64,000 nucleotides of DNA. Source: Alphaproteobacteria bacterium. Its GTDB lineage: Bacteria; Pseudomonadota; Alphaproteobacteria; Rhodobacterales; Rhodobacteraceae. Within the stretch, counting starts at the first letter, position 1; each line of letters starts with the position of its first letter. The position numbers and the translations under genes were made by a program. The notes under the pieces are model-generated. The model did not search any database. It was given only the letters and a program-made list of their open reading frames with translations, and had not been told where the DNA came from. The stretch covers positions 47,103-111,102 of the forward strand of contig JAJRPO010000069.1 of NCBI GenBank assembly GCA_024280735.1, read 5' to 3'. Positions 1 to 9,224 of the stretch are shown here, one piece after another.

Positions 1-71
1 TACCCGTCGCCCGCAATATCCGCCCGCGTATTCCCCAAGGGTGCATCCCATTTCAGGCTATCATCCCGCAT
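1..71 (-). CDS. soxG: Sarcosine oxidase gamma subunit, N-terminal end only
   Basis: This is the 5' end of a leftward gene cut by the left edge of the window. The ATG at 71 overlaps the soxA stop codon (61-63), and an AAAGGAGAG ribosome-binding site lies just upstream inside soxA. The visible 23 codons begin MRDDSLKWDAPLG. In heterotetrameric sarcosine oxidases the gamma subunit follows alpha in the order soxBDAG, and that order is kept here. The family assignment comes from position and the typical short N-terminus, because the body of the protein lies outside the window. Confidence 0.75.
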   Translation of the reverse strand, partial: MRDDSLKWDAPLGNTRADIAGDG

Positions 72-2850
72 CTAATCGCTCTCCTTTTGGGTCCAGAAAT
101 ACTGGTGCCACCACCGTGGCGCGGCTTTGTTGATCCATGTGCCAGACGGTCAATTCTTCGCCCAATCTTGTTGCGCCGCGTTCCACCAACGCGAGGGCGA
201 TTGGATGGCCGAGGGTTGGGCTGTCATAGCTCGAGGTTACAATCCCGATGGAACGAAAACCCGCCCCCGAGGTTTCAACCAAATGCGCACCCGTTGCGAT
301 TGCATCCGCGCTGTCGGGTACCCGCAAGCCAACCAATTGGCGGCGATCCTTGCTGTTAGCCTTGTCCGTGTGCAGCCCGCGATCCCCGACAAAAGCGGCT
401 TTTTTACGGGTGCGCGGAATGCCAAAGCCCAGATCATGCGGCATCACCTCGCCGTCGGTGTCTTTGCCGATGATGATATAACCCTTTTCGGCGCGCAGAA
501 CGGATAAGGCCTCTAGGCCGATTGGCCCTGCCCCCAGCGGCTCACCAACTGCAAGCGCGCCATCCCAAAGGGCAGGGGCCAGAGCCACGGGTATGGAGAT
601 CTCATAGCTCACATCACCGGTAAAGCTGACCCGTGAGACCCGCACCCCGGCTTCTTGAAATACCCCGTCACGCCAAGTCATAGGGGGGAAGTCTGCCAGA
701 TCAATCCCCAGCTTTAACTGCTCAACAATAGCCCGCGCCTTTGGCCCTGCCACTGTCACTGTCGGCCAGTTTTGTGTCGTATTATGGATGAATATCCGGT
801 CTGGATCGTTGCCGTCCTGTCGCCAGCTTTCTAGTGCAGCGCTCACCCCGTCCACATGCGAGGAGGAGCAAGAAATCACAAAACGGTTTTCCGCCAATCG
901 TGCAATCACCCCGTCGTCATAGACAATGCCGCCCTCTGTCAGCATGAAGCCATAGCGGATCGCCCCGACTTTCAAAGTCGAAATCGTGTTGTAATAGATA
1001 AAATTCACAAATTTCGCCGCGTCCGGTCCCATCACTTCGATCTTGCCCAAAGGCGAGGCGTCAAAGATCCCTGCCGCACCCCGCGCCTTCAAAACCTCGC
1101 GCGTTATATCCTGCATGCCGTACCAGCCAGGCCGCAGCCAGCCGCCGTATTCCCCCAAGGCCGCCCCCGCCGCGCGGTGTTGGTTTTCCAGCACCAGCCG
1201 TTTGAGCGGGTTGAACACCTGCCCCCGCCGCGCACCGTGATACAGTTCCAGCGCCACGGGCACAAAGGGCGGGCGAAAGGTGGTGGTGCCAACTTCGGGA
1301 ATGGCGCGCCCTTGCAGAGCGGCCATTGCGGCAAGCCCCGCCATATTGCTGGTTTTCCCCTGATCCGAGGCCATGCCAAGGGTGGTGTAGCGTTTCAGAT
1401 GCTCCACCGACACGTAGTTTTCCCGCGCTGCCAGTTCTACATCTTTCAGGGTCACGTCGTGTTGAAAATCAATCCATTGCCGCCCCTTGCTACCGATTTC
1501 CGGCCAAAGGGGTGTGATTTGATATGTTCGCGGTTGTTTTGCCGTGGTTTTCCCTGTCGCAACAGCACGTGCCTCGGCCAAGGCGTGACCCAAATCAAAC
1601 GTCCCATTCGCCGCCCCAGCGGCAACCATGCCCTGTAGAGCTTTGCCGGGCACGAAGGCCGCAATTTCTGCATTCCAATCCAGCTTACCCCCCGCGTGCC
1701 GCCACAAGTGCACAACGGGGGTGAGGCCGCCGGACGCCAGTAATGTATCACAAGAAATTCGTTTCCCGTTCAATTCAACCCCGCGCAAGACCTTACCGCC
1801 AAGTGCTCTGGCTTGGCCTTGCGTTGCATCCAGCAAACGAACCTCTGCGCCAGCTTCTTGCAAAACAGTCGCCGCCGATTGGGCAAAGCTGTTGTTTGAT
1901 AGCAGGGCAATATTGCGCCCTGCCAGCACGTCGTAACGCCCTAGAAATTCCATGGCTCCGTCAACCGACATTACGCCGGGCCGGTCATTGTTGATGAAAG
2001 TTATCGGCCGATCCATTGCGCCCGTTGCCATCAGAATACGTTTGGCGCGCACCCGCCACAGGTCGGGCGCTTTGCCAAAACCCTTGTCCTGCGCCAGCGC
2101 CACCATATTGTGGTCGTAAACGCCAAAAGCAGTTGTCGCAGTCATCAATTTGCCGCCTGCCGCCGTGATTGCTTGGCAGTGTTCTTTGACCCAGCTTGCG
2201 GGCTTTTGCCCCTCAACATCGCAGCCTTGACGATATAAACCGCCGCCAAACTCTGGATGATCATCCACCAAGATCACCGACTGCCCCGCCTCTGCTGCCA
2301 CCCGTGCGGCGGCCAGCCCTGTGGCCCCGCCACCGACAACCAACAGATCACAACGGATGTGGTGTTGTCCCGATTGATAGTCGTTGATCACCGCAGGGTC
2401 GAGATGGCCAAGCCCCGCCAACTTGCGGATCATCGGTTCAAACAAATGCCAATTGGGCCACATGAATGTTTTGTAATAGAATCCGGCTGGCATGAAGCGA
2501 CTGAAACGATCCAGCACACCTTTGATGTCAAACCGCGCCGACGGGAAAGCATTCACTGCGCGCGCGTGCATGCCATCAACCAATGGCGTTGTTGTAGCGG
2601 AGCAATTGGGCAGGGTCACATCCCCAAGCGTCACATCAAAAATCGCATTGGGGTCATCAAACCAAGCGCCCCACACCCCGCGCGGGCGGTGATATTTGAA
2701 GCTGCGCCCCATGACGCGCACCCGGTTTGCCAGCAAGGCAGAGGCAAGCGTATCGCCTTGAAAACCGCTGTATTTACGCCCGTCAAAGGTGAAATTCAGC
2801 GGCTTGTTGCGATCAATCAACCCGCCAGCGTTAACGCGAAAGCCGCTCAT
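61..2850 (-). CDS. soxA: Sarcosine oxidase alpha subunit
   Basis: Large subunit of the cytoplasmic heterotetrameric sarcosine oxidase, which oxidatively demethylates sarcosine to glycine and passes the methyl carbon to tetrahydrofolate. At 929 residues it has the usual family length. The N-terminal region (about 1-100) is the ferredoxin-like domain of this family, with the conserved stretch around VRVMGRSFKYHRPRG (about 44-58). A dinucleotide-binding motif VVGGGATGLAAA follows at about 171-182. The C-terminal 400 residues are aminomethyltransferase-like (GcvT/folate domain). It overlaps soxD by 4 bp and soxG by 11 bp, so the genes are translationally coupled. Confidence 0.95.
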   Translation of the reverse strand: MSGFRVNAGGLIDRNKPLNFTFDGRKYSGFQGDTLASALLANRVRVMGRSFKYHRPRGVWGAWFDDPNAIFDVTLGDVTLPNCSATTTPLVDGMHARAVNAFPSARFDIKGVLDRFSRFMPAGFYYKTFMWPNWHLFEPMIRKLAGLGHLDPAVINDYQSGQHHIRCDLLVVGGGATGLAAARVAAEAGQSVILVDDHPEFGGGLYRQGCDVEGQKPASWVKEHCQAITAAGGKLMTATTAFGVYDHNMVALAQDKGFGKAPDLWRVRAKRILMATGAMDRPITFINNDRPGVMSVDGAMEFLGRYDVLAGRNIALLSNNSFAQSAATVLQEAGAEVRLLDATQGQARALGGKVLRGVELNGKRISCDTLLASGGLTPVVHLWRHAGGKLDWNAEIAAFVPGKALQGMVAAGAANGTFDLGHALAEARAVATGKTTAKQPRTYQITPLWPEIGSKGRQWIDFQHDVTLKDVELAARENYVSVEHLKRYTTLGMASDQGKTSNMAGLAAMAALQGRAIPEVGTTTFRPPFVPVALELYHGARRGQVFNPLKRLVLENQHRAAGAALGEYGGWLRPGWYGMQDITREVLKARGAAGIFDASPLGKIEVMGPDAAKFVNFIYYNTISTLKVGAIRYGFMLTEGGIVYDDGVIARLAENRFVISCSSSHVDGVSAALESWRQDGNDPDRIFIHNTTQNWPTVTVAGPKARAIVEQLKLGIDLADFPPMTWRDGVFQEAGVRVSRVSFTGDVSYEISIPVALAPALWDGALAVGEPLGAGPIGLEALSVLRAEKGYIIIGKDTDGEVMPHDLGFGIPRTRKKAAFVGDRGLHTDKANSKDRRQLVGLRVPDSADAIATGAHLVETSGAGFRSIGIVTSSYDSPTLGHPIALALVERGATRLGEELTVWHMDQQSRATVVAPVFLDPKGERLDAG

Positions 2851-3113
2851 GGTACATCCTTTCGCAATTGTTCATGCCCCAAGACAGCCATGGTGACGCT
2901 GTTGCGGCGCAGGATGAACAGCTCGCTGCAAGACCTGTGCATCCAGACCTCGCGGACTTCGCCTTTGCGATTTTTCAGGGTGTAAAGGTAACTGGCCCAA
3001 TCGGCGTTTGATACCTTGCCTGTGGTGTCGGGGCGGGTTTTGCCAGCCTCGCCTGCAAAGTGAAATTCACGCTCATTGCGCAGGCCGCAGAAAGGGCAGG
3101 GGAATTGTTGCAT
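2847..3113 (-). CDS. soxD: Sarcosine oxidase delta subunit
   Basis: Small 88-residue subunit that binds zinc in known heterotetrameric sarcosine oxidases. The CPFCG motif near residue 6 and the downstream HRSC sequence supply the cysteine and histidine ligands expected for the family. An AGGGAG ribosome-binding site stands 7 bases before the ATG. It lies between soxB (11-bp gap) and soxA (4-bp overlap), the standard operon order. Confidence 0.93.
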   Translation of the reverse strand: MQQFPCPFCGLRNEREFHFAGEAGKTRPDTTGKVSNADWASYLYTLKNRKGEVREVWMHRSCSELFILRRNSVTMAVLGHEQLRKDVP

Positions 3114-3124
3114 GTTCTATCTCC

Positions 3125-4372
3125 CTAATGCGCGATGCCGGAGGCGGCACCTTCATCTATCAAATGGCCGCCGGTAAAACGGTCCAGATCAAAGGGTCGG
3201 CTGATTTCGTGATGCGTGCCGCTCGCCAGTAGATGCGCAAACAGAAAGCCCCCAGCGGGGATCGCCTTAAAGCCGCCCGTACCCCAGCCGCAATTGATAA
3301 ACAGCTCGTCGATGCCCGACGGCCCGATCACCGGAGAGCTGTCCGGTGTCACGTCCACAATCCCCGCCCAGTGGCGCAGCAATTTGACCTTGGCCACAGC
3401 GGGGGCCATTTCAACCAATCCCGATAGGACCGTCTCTTGCATTGGCATATTGCCCCGTTGGCCGTATGACGGAACGCGATCCAACCCGCCGCCAATCACC
3501 AAACCACCTTTGTCGGATTGGCTGAAATAGGTGCCGGCGCTGGGCGAAAACGCCACGGTGTCGATCACTGGTTTCAGCGGCTCGGACACAAAAGCCTGCA
3601 AAGCATAAGATTGGATCGGCAGGTCAAACCCCGCCATTTCCGCCAGCACGCTGGAATGTCCCGCCACTGCCGCGCCAATGCGACCCGCACGTATCACGCC
3701 TTGATTGGTCTCGACACCCTTGCAAACGCCGCCCTCGATAATCACATCCAGAACCTCGCAATTCTGGATAATATCGACGCCTTGCCGGTCTGCGCCGCGC
3801 GCATAACCCCAAGCCACGGCGTCGTGACGCCCTGTGCCCGCGCGGCCCTGAAACACCGCGCCGTGGATCGGATAACGCGCGTCATCGCGGAAATTCAGGA
3901 TGGGCGCGCGTTTACGCACATCTTCCGGCCCCAGTAAATCCGCATCGACCCCGTTTAGGCGCATGGCATTAACGGTCCGCGCGGCCATCTCCATTTCAGG
4001 TTCAGAATGGGCTAGGATCAACATGCCGCGCTGGGAAAACATCACGTTGTAATTCAGCTCTTGCGACAGGCCCTCATACAGTTTCATTGACAATTCATAG
4101 AGCGCGACACTCTCGGGGTAAAAGTAATTAGAACGGATTACAGTCGTATTGCGCCCTGTGTTGCCGCCCCCCAGCCAGCCTTTTTCCAGCACCGCAATAC
4201 GCCCCACATTATGGTTCTTTGCCAGATAATAGGCGGTCGCCAAGCCATGCCCGCCGCCGCCGATGATAATCACGTCATATTCTGCCGCAGGCTTGGGGCT
4301 GCGCCATGCGGGTTTCCAGCCAGTGTGGCCGCGAAAGGCTTCGCGCAGCAGGGTGAGGGCGGAATATGTCAT
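3125..4372 (-). CDS. soxB: Sarcosine oxidase beta subunit
   Basis: FAD-containing catalytic subunit, 415 residues, the normal length for heterotetrameric SoxB. The Rossmann motif GGGGHGLATAYYL lies at about 38-50 and is followed by VLEKGWLGGGNTGRNTT, the family's covalent-FMN/FAD region. The C-terminal part has the D-amino-acid-oxidase-fold signature WGTGGFKAIPAGG. The open frame extends upstream to 4687, but residues before MTYSALTLLREAF look non-coding and overlap the divergent gene, so the start is placed at 4372. It is first gene of the soxBDAG operon, transcribed away from the MttB-like gene. Confidence 0.94.
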   Translation of the reverse strand: MTYSALTLLREAFRGHTGWKPAWRSPKPAAEYDVIIIGGGGHGLATAYYLAKNHNVGRIAVLEKGWLGGGNTGRNTTVIRSNYFYPESVALYELSMKLYEGLSQELNYNVMFSQRGMLILAHSEPEMEMAARTVNAMRLNGVDADLLGPEDVRKRAPILNFRDDARYPIHGAVFQGRAGTGRHDAVAWGYARGADRQGVDIIQNCEVLDVIIEGGVCKGVETNQGVIRAGRIGAAVAGHSSVLAEMAGFDLPIQSYALQAFVSEPLKPVIDTVAFSPSAGTYFSQSDKGGLVIGGGLDRVPSYGQRGNMPMQETVLSGLVEMAPAVAKVKLLRHWAGIVDVTPDSSPVIGPSGIDELFINCGWGTGGFKAIPAGGFLFAHLLASGTHHEISRPFDLDRFTGGHLIDEGAASGIAH

Positions 4373-4482
4373 CTGTCTGTCCGTTGATTTGGCCAACCTT
4401 AGACCAAGCGGGAAAAAGACTAAACAATAATTATGGACAGGTGTGTACTTCTTTGACATTCTCATTGTGACAGGAGATTCAA
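4373..4482. promoter_or_regulatory. Divergent soxB / mttB-like control region
   Basis: This 110-bp gap between two divergent genes must hold the promoters for both directions. It contains AT-rich segments around 4420-4440. I could not settle on a convincing -35/-10 pair or operator. The arrangement suggests that sarcosine oxidase and the methyltransferase are controlled together. Confidence 0.4.
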
Positions 4483-6018
4483 ATGGAACAGCAAACCGGA
4501 AACCGCAAGCGGCGCCGTCGGGCCTCGGGAGGCAACACAAAATCCGCGCGGGTGGTGAATTACCGCCAGTTGCGCCACCCGTTTCAGCCGCAAACCATGT
4601 TTTCCAATGACGAAGTAGAGAACATCCACAACACCGCGCTGCGGGTTTTGCAGGAACTTGGTTTGAAAACCTTGCTGCCGGAAGCAAGGGAGATTTTCGC
4701 CTCTGCTGGTGCGCGGGTTGAAGATGAGATGGTTTTCATCGGCAGTGATATTATAACGGCAGCGTTGCAAACCGCCCCCACCTCAATCCGGTTGCGCGCG
4801 GCCAATCCTGCCCGTGAACAGGTGTATGAAGACGGGGCGATGTTATTTGCAGCGGGTGCCGGATGCCCCAATGCCACGGATTTGGTTCGGGGTCGCCGCC
4901 CTGGCAGTAGGCGTGATTACCTGGAAACGCTGAAACTGGTGCAAAGCTTTGATGTCATTCATCTGCTTGGCCCCAATGTGGAACCGCAGGATATTCCGAT
5001 ACATCTGCGCCATTATGAAATGATGCGCGCGCAAATGGCGCTGAGCGACAAACCGATGTTTGTCTATGCTCGCGGGCCGGATCAAGTGCGCGAAAGCTTC
5101 GAGATGATCCGCCTTGGCCTCAACTTGTCAGACGATGAGTTCAACAACGGGGTTTGGGCGACTACCGTTATCAACACAAATTCCCCACGGATGATTGACC
5201 GCCCCATGGCGCAGGGTATTATCGATTTCGCCCGTGCTGGCCAGATGAGCATTATCACCCCGTTTTGCCTCGCGGGGGCGATGGCCCCGATTACTGTGGC
5301 GGGCGCGCTGACTTTGCAGCACGCCGAAGCATTGGCGGGAATCGCGCTCGCGCAACTGTCGCGCAGTGGCGCGCCTGTCAGCTATGGCGGGTTTAGTTCC
5401 AACGTCGATATGAAATCCGGCTCGCCTGCCTTTGGCACGCCGGAACATGTGAAAATGCAAATCGGCGGCGGGCAGTTGGCGCGCTATATTGGCCTGCCTT
5501 GGCGTTCTGCCACGGGGGCGGCGTCTAATGTTGCCGATATGCAGGCGGCCAATGAAACCCAAATGGCAATGTGGGGGGCGTTGCAGGCCAATGCGACGCT
5601 GACAATCCACGCGGCTGGCTGGCAGGAAGGCGGGCTGACCTTTGGCTATGAAAAATTCATCAACGACATAGAAGTCTTGCAAATGTTGGCCGAGATGTGT
5701 GTGAAACCAGTGGGGAATGACGCTGAAATCGGCTTTGATGCGCTGGCGGACGTCGAGCCGGGCGGCCATTTCTTTGCCACGCAACACACGATGGATCGTT
5801 ACCAAACCGCGTTCTATACGCCTTTGGTGTCTGATCTGAGTAATTTTGGCGCTTGGGAAGACGCGGGCGCGAAAACCTCAACCGATCGTGCAACAGGCAT
5901 TTGGCAGCAGGTGTTAGCGGATTTCAAATCGCCTGCGACGGGCGCGGAAGCGGAGGATAATTTGCTGTCTTTCATCGCGGATCATACGGCCACAGGGGGC
6001 GCCTCGCCGATGGATTGA
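4483..6018 (+). CDS. MttB-family (trimethylamine/betaine) methyltransferase
   Basis: A 511-residue member of the MttB superfamily, corrinoid-dependent methyltransferases that demethylate trimethylamine or quaternary amines. Family-typical blocks include the N-terminal FSNDEVENIHNTALRVLQELG stretch (split here as about residues 40-60), the barrel segment TPFCLAGAMAPITVAGAL and the C-terminal GGHFFATQHTMDRY. A basic N-terminal tail (RKRRRR) precedes the domain. Archaeal MttB uses pyrrolysine at an in-frame TAG. Here the frame is uninterrupted, so it belongs to the non-Pyl group, such as glycine-betaine methyltransferase-like proteins. An AGGAG site precedes the ATG. The substrate is not readable from sequence; the adjacent sarcosine oxidase suggests methylated glycines. 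Confidence 0.85.
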   Translation: MEQQTGNRKRRRRASGGNTKSARVVNYRQLRHPFQPQTMFSNDEVENIHNTALRVLQELGLKTLLPEAREIFASAGARVEDEMVFIGSDIITAALQTAPTSIRLRAANPAREQVYEDGAMLFAAGAGCPNATDLVRGRRPGSRRDYLETLKLVQSFDVIHLLGPNVEPQDIPIHLRHYEMMRAQMALSDKPMFVYARGPDQVRESFEMIRLGLNLSDDEFNNGVWATTVINTNSPRMIDRPMAQGIIDFARAGQMSIITPFCLAGAMAPITVAGALTLQHAEALAGIALAQLSRSGAPVSYGGFSSNVDMKSGSPAFGTPEHVKMQIGGGQLARYIGLPWRSATGAASNVADMQAANETQMAMWGALQANATLTIHAAGWQEGGLTFGYEKFINDIEVLQMLAEMCVKPVGNDAEIGFDALADVEPGGHFFATQHTMDRYQTAFYTPLVSDLSNFGAWEDAGAKTSTDRATGIWQQVLADFKSPATGAEAEDNLLSFIADHTATGGASPMD

Positions 6019-6091
6019 TTTGATCAGGCTTTCCTTTTTGCAAAGATAGGTTAACCTGTGAAGCAATGAAAAAAATCTTAGGGAGAAAATA

Positions 6092-7276
6092 ATGAAACGA
6101 CTACTTTGGGCAAGTGCTGCAAGCAGCTTGTTGGCGGCGACTGCGAGCCATGCCGAGGACATAAAAATCGGTGTAATCCTTGGCTTTACCGGCCCGGTTG
6201 AATCAATGATTCCAGCGATGGCCAGCGGTGCCGAACTTGCCATGAAAGAAGTTAGCGATTCTGGTCTCCTGCTGAATGGCAGCACTGTTACGCCTGTGCG
6301 CGGCGATTCTACCTGCATTGATTCCAATGCGGCTGTTGCAGCGGCAGAGCGGCTGGTGACATCTGACGGGATCAACGCCATTCTGGGCGGCGATTGTTCG
6401 GGTGTAACAGGGGCCATCCTGTCAAATGTGGCGCTGCCCAACGGCATCCTGATGATTTCACCGTCGGCAACCTCGCCTGCACTTTCTACAGCCGAAGACG
6501 ACGGTTTGTTCTTTCGCACGGCCCCGTCTGGCGCGCGCGAAGGTGTCGTGATGTCGGAAATCCTGTTGGAGCAGGGGATCACATCCGTGGCGCTGACCTA
6601 TACCAATAATGATTACGGCAAAGGTCTGGCGGAAACATTTCAGGAATCCTACACCGAACGCGGCGGTAGCATCACCATTTCCGCCGCCCATGAGGATGGC
6701 AAACCGGATTATTCTGCTGAAGTAGGGGCGCTGGGCGCCGCTGGTGGTGAATTGCTGGTTGTTGTTGGTTATGTCGATCAGGGTGGTTCTGGTCTGGTAC
6801 GTGCCGCCCTTGATCTGGGGGCGTTTGATCGGTTCCATTTTCCGGCTGGCATGATGGGCGCGGCGCTGGAGGAAAATTTTGGCTCAGAGATCGAGGGTTC
6901 CTCTGGTCAGCATCCCGGCACTGACAGCCCGGGCGCTGCGAAATACGCGGAAATCGTTGGCGACAAGTTTGATGCGACCTCGTCGTTTTCACCTGAATCC
7001 TATGATGCGGCGGCACTGATGCTGCTCGCGATGCAAGCGGCGGGATCATCAGATTCCAAGGTGTTCAAGAATAAGGTCATGGATGTGGCGAACGCGCCCG
7101 GCGTTCAGATTTTCCCGGGTGATTTGGCCAAAGCCTTGCAAATCCTGGCGGATGGTGGCGAGGTTGACTATGTCGGTGCTTCTGCGGTGGAAATGATCCC
7201 CCCCGGTGAATCCGCCGGTAACTATCGTCAAGTGCTGCTGAAAGATGGCAAGATGACCACCGTAAAATACCGCTAG
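6092..7276 (+). CDS. ABC transporter periplasmic substrate-binding protein (LivJ-like)
   Basis: Periplasmic receptor of 394 residues from the branched-chain amino acid/amide family (Peripla_BP_6 type). The N-terminus is a signal peptide (MKRLLWASAASSLLAATASHA, cleavage after about residue 21), followed by IKIGVILGFTGPVES, which opens the first lobe. The GGDCSGVTGAI and TYTNNDYGKGLAETF segments are typical of the ligand cleft. AGGGAG precedes the ATG. It lies 73 bp after the MttB-like gene, with a terminator right behind it. No permease or ATPase gene follows, so it is an orphan receptor in this window. Confidence 0.9.
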   Translation: MKRLLWASAASSLLAATASHAEDIKIGVILGFTGPVESMIPAMASGAELAMKEVSDSGLLLNGSTVTPVRGDSTCIDSNAAVAAAERLVTSDGINAILGGDCSGVTGAILSNVALPNGILMISPSATSPALSTAEDDGLFFRTAPSGAREGVVMSEILLEQGITSVALTYTNNDYGKGLAETFQESYTERGGSITISAAHEDGKPDYSAEVGALGAAGGELLVVVGYVDQGGSGLVRAALDLGAFDRFHFPAGMMGAALEENFGSEIEGSSGQHPGTDSPGAAKYAEIVGDKFDATSSFSPESYDAAALMLLAMQAAGSSDSKVFKNKVMDVANAPGVQIFPGDLAKALQILADGGEVDYVGASAVEMIPPGESAGNYRQVLLKDGKMTTVKYR

Positions 7277-7334
7277 AACCATTAGAAAAACAGTATGTGA
7301 TGGTGAATATCCACCCGTAAAAGGGTAATTTAAT

Positions 7335-7367
7335 CCGCCGCAACCTAATATTGCGGCGGTTTTTTTG
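7335..7367 (+). terminator. Rho-independent terminator
   Basis: A 9-bp perfect stem, CCGCCGCAA (7335-7343) paired with TTGCGGCGG (7351-7359), closes a 7-base loop and is followed by seven T residues. It ends the mttB-like/substrate-binding-protein transcription unit. Confidence 0.93.
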
Positions 7368-7435
7368 TTATAGCGCGCCTATTACCGCGCGTCGGTATTT
7401 TGATAAGGCGCTCGATTTTTTAATACCCAAGTTTG

Positions 7436-7463
7436 TTGTAAACACAAAAATCACAGTTATACT
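7436..7463 (+). promoter_or_regulatory. Candidate sigma-70 promoter for the TRAP operon
   Basis: TTGTAA (7436-7441) and TATACT (7458-7463) are separated by 16 bp, about 100 bp upstream of dctP. The 190-bp stretch between the terminator and dctP has no ORF and is the only place for this operon's promoter. Confidence 0.4.
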
Positions 7464-7560
7464 TCATGCGATTAGCGAAAACCTGTGAGCGTCGGGAAGG
7501 GCGGTTATAGTTGGAAGTTATCAAGCCGAGTAAATCGGTAGAAACATCAGGGAGAAATTA

Positions 7561-8589
7561 ATGTACGGACTTACCAAAATTCTGACAGGCGTGGCAATTG
7601 CCGCAAGCTTGGTCACAGCAGCCTCTGCGCAAGAAGTAACCTTGCGCTTTGAGCATTTCATCTCACCCAAAGGGTCGGTGCCATCAAAATTCATGGTGCC
7701 ATGGATCGAGGCGATCGAGGCGCAAAGCAAGGGCCGTATCAAGATTGAGTTGTATCCAGCAATGCAATTGGGCGGCAGCCCGACCACGCTGTATGACCAA
7801 ATCCGCGATAACGTGATTGATGGCGGCTGGGCTTTGCCAGGTTATACACCGGGGCGTTTCCCAGCAGCAGAAGTATTTGAATTGCCGTTCATCGGATCCA
7901 TGAGCGCCGAAAACACATCCAAGGCGCAATGGGAGTTTTACGAGAAATATCTTGGCGATACGTTTAGCGACATCAAAGTTCTGGCAATGCACACCCACGG
8001 CCCCGGTGTGATTCACACCAAAGGCAAGCCGGTGAATTCGCTTGCAGATATGAACGGGTTGAAGCTGCGCACGCCAACACGGATTGCGGCGAAATTGCTG
8101 GCGGCCGCTGGTGCCTCCCCGATTGGCATGCCGGTTCCGGCCTTCCCAGAGGCCCTGTCCAAAGGTGTTGTTGATGGCGGTATTATCCCTTGGGAAATCG
8201 TTTTGCCGCTAAAAGTCAATGAATTGGCAGACAATCATACCATGATGGGCGGTAATCGCGCGCTGTATAATACGGTATTTATCTGGGGCATGAACAAAGA
8301 TCGTTATAATGGATTACCCGATGATTTGCGGGCGGTGATCGACAATAATTCCGGTCTAATGGCCTCCGCGCTTGCGGGTAAGGCGATGGATTTGGGGGAT
8401 GCGCCGGGGCGCGCCAAAACCGAGGCGGGCGGCAATAACCTGATCCAGCTGACAGACGCGCAAACGGACGAGTTCAAAGCATTGGCACAGCCGATCATCG
8501 ATGCGTGGATCGCGGATATGGAGGCCAAAGGCCTGCCCGGTGCGGCAATGGTAGAAGACGCCCGCGCGATGATTGCGCAATACGACTAG
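7561..8589 (+). CDS. dctP: TRAP transporter periplasmic solute receptor
   Basis: DctP-type extracytoplasmic receptor, 342 residues. A signal peptide ends at about residue 23 (...VTAASAQ), then EVTLRFEHFISPKGS opens the binding domain. Family landmarks include GLKLRTPTR, where the arginine is the residue that usually contacts a substrate carboxylate, and GGIIPWEIVLPLKV. GGGAG precedes the ATG. It is first gene of the operon with dctQ and dctM. The substrate class is likely an organic or keto acid, but the exact compound cannot be read. Confidence 0.93.
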   Translation: MYGLTKILTGVAIAASLVTAASAQEVTLRFEHFISPKGSVPSKFMVPWIEAIEAQSKGRIKIELYPAMQLGGSPTTLYDQIRDNVIDGGWALPGYTPGRFPAAEVFELPFIGSMSAENTSKAQWEFYEKYLGDTFSDIKVLAMHTHGPGVIHTKGKPVNSLADMNGLKLRTPTRIAAKLLAAAGASPIGMPVPAFPEALSKGVVDGGIIPWEIVLPLKVNELADNHTMMGGNRALYNTVFIWGMNKDRYNGLPDDLRAVIDNNSGLMASALAGKAMDLGDAPGRAKTEAGGNNLIQLTDAQTDEFKALAQPIIDAWIADMEAKGLPGAAMVEDARAMIAQYD

Positions 8590-8598
8590 GCTAGTGTT

Positions 8599-8630
8599 TT
8601 CGGCGCACCAAAGGTTCTTGGTGCGCCGAA
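8599..8630 (+). terminator. Intercistronic hairpin between dctP and dctQ
   Basis: A 13-bp perfect stem (TTCGGCGCACCAA at 8599-8611 with its complement at 8618-8630) closes a 6-base loop, with no T tract behind it. Such hairpins after a receptor gene commonly stabilise the upstream mRNA or cause partial termination. That would make more receptor than membrane subunits. Confidence 0.7.
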
Positions 8631-8693
8631 TTCCGTTTTGGGCACAGCTAAAAGGTTTGTAAGCCTGTCTTCCCCACAAGAAGGAAAAGCGAA

Positions 8694-9224
8694 TTGTTAA
8701 CCGAGAATTCCCTAGTTGCCCGTGTTGATCGCTGGCTAAACTTGCTTGCAGTGGGGCTGGCCATTTTTGGTGGCGTGATACTGGCGGCGATTTCGCTGAT
8801 GACGTTTATCTCTATCGTTGGACGAGAGTTAATTCCTTTTGGCTTGTCCCCAATCCCCGGCGATTTTGAGCTGGTTGAGGTTGGTTGCGCCGTCGCGGTG
8901 TTCAGCTTTCTGCCTTATTGCCACATGCACAAAGGCCATATGACGGTGGATTTGCTGATCGCGCCGATGTCGGATCGGGTTTTCAATTTTACCACCCTTC
9001 TGGGCGACTTGGCGATCTGCGGTTTTGCCATCCTGATCGCCGCGCGTCTGTGGTTGGGGCTGGGTGAAAAGATGTCTTATGGTGAGTCGACGATGATACT
9101 GGCGATGCCCACTTGGTATGGCTTCGCGCTAAGCATTGTCGGGGCGATTTTATTCGCCATTGTGTCGGTGTTTATGATCTGGAAAGACCTCGCGTTGATG
9201 GCCAAGGGGGGGCGTGTGGCATGA
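8694..9224 (+). CDS. dctQ: TRAP transporter small membrane subunit
   Basis: DctQ-type subunit of 176 residues with four hydrophobic segments (about 17-38, 55-75, 92-113 and 136-160). The second segment is followed by CHMHKGHMTVD, matching the usual H-x-R/K-x-x-H-x-x-V-D loop of this family. Translation starts at a TTG codon with AAGGAAA 5 bases upstream; no ATG gives the full first helix. The stop overlaps the dctM start (ATGA). Confidence 0.9.
   Translation: MLTENSLVARVDRWLNLLAVGLAIFGGVILAAISLMTFISIVGRELIPFGLSPIPGDFELVEVGCAVAVFSFLPYCHMHKGHMTVDLLIAPMSDRVFNFTTLLGDLAICGFAILIAARLWLGLGEKMSYGESTMILAMPTWYGFALSIVGAILFAIVSVFMIWKDLALMAKGGRVA

Noticed and set aside
856..1638. Plus-strand 260-codon open frame
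   Set aside because: It lies wholly antisense to soxA, has no ribosome-binding site, and its protein is rich in Arg, Pro and His as expected from a GC-rich shadow frame.
3125..4687. soxB read from the far upstream start
   Set aside because: The extra 105 residues overlap the divergent MttB-like gene and look like random translation; MTYSALTL at 4372 is the normal N-terminus.
5128..5805. Minus-strand 225-codon open frame
   Set aside because: Antisense to the MttB-like gene, which is clearly coding; composition is typical of a shadow frame.
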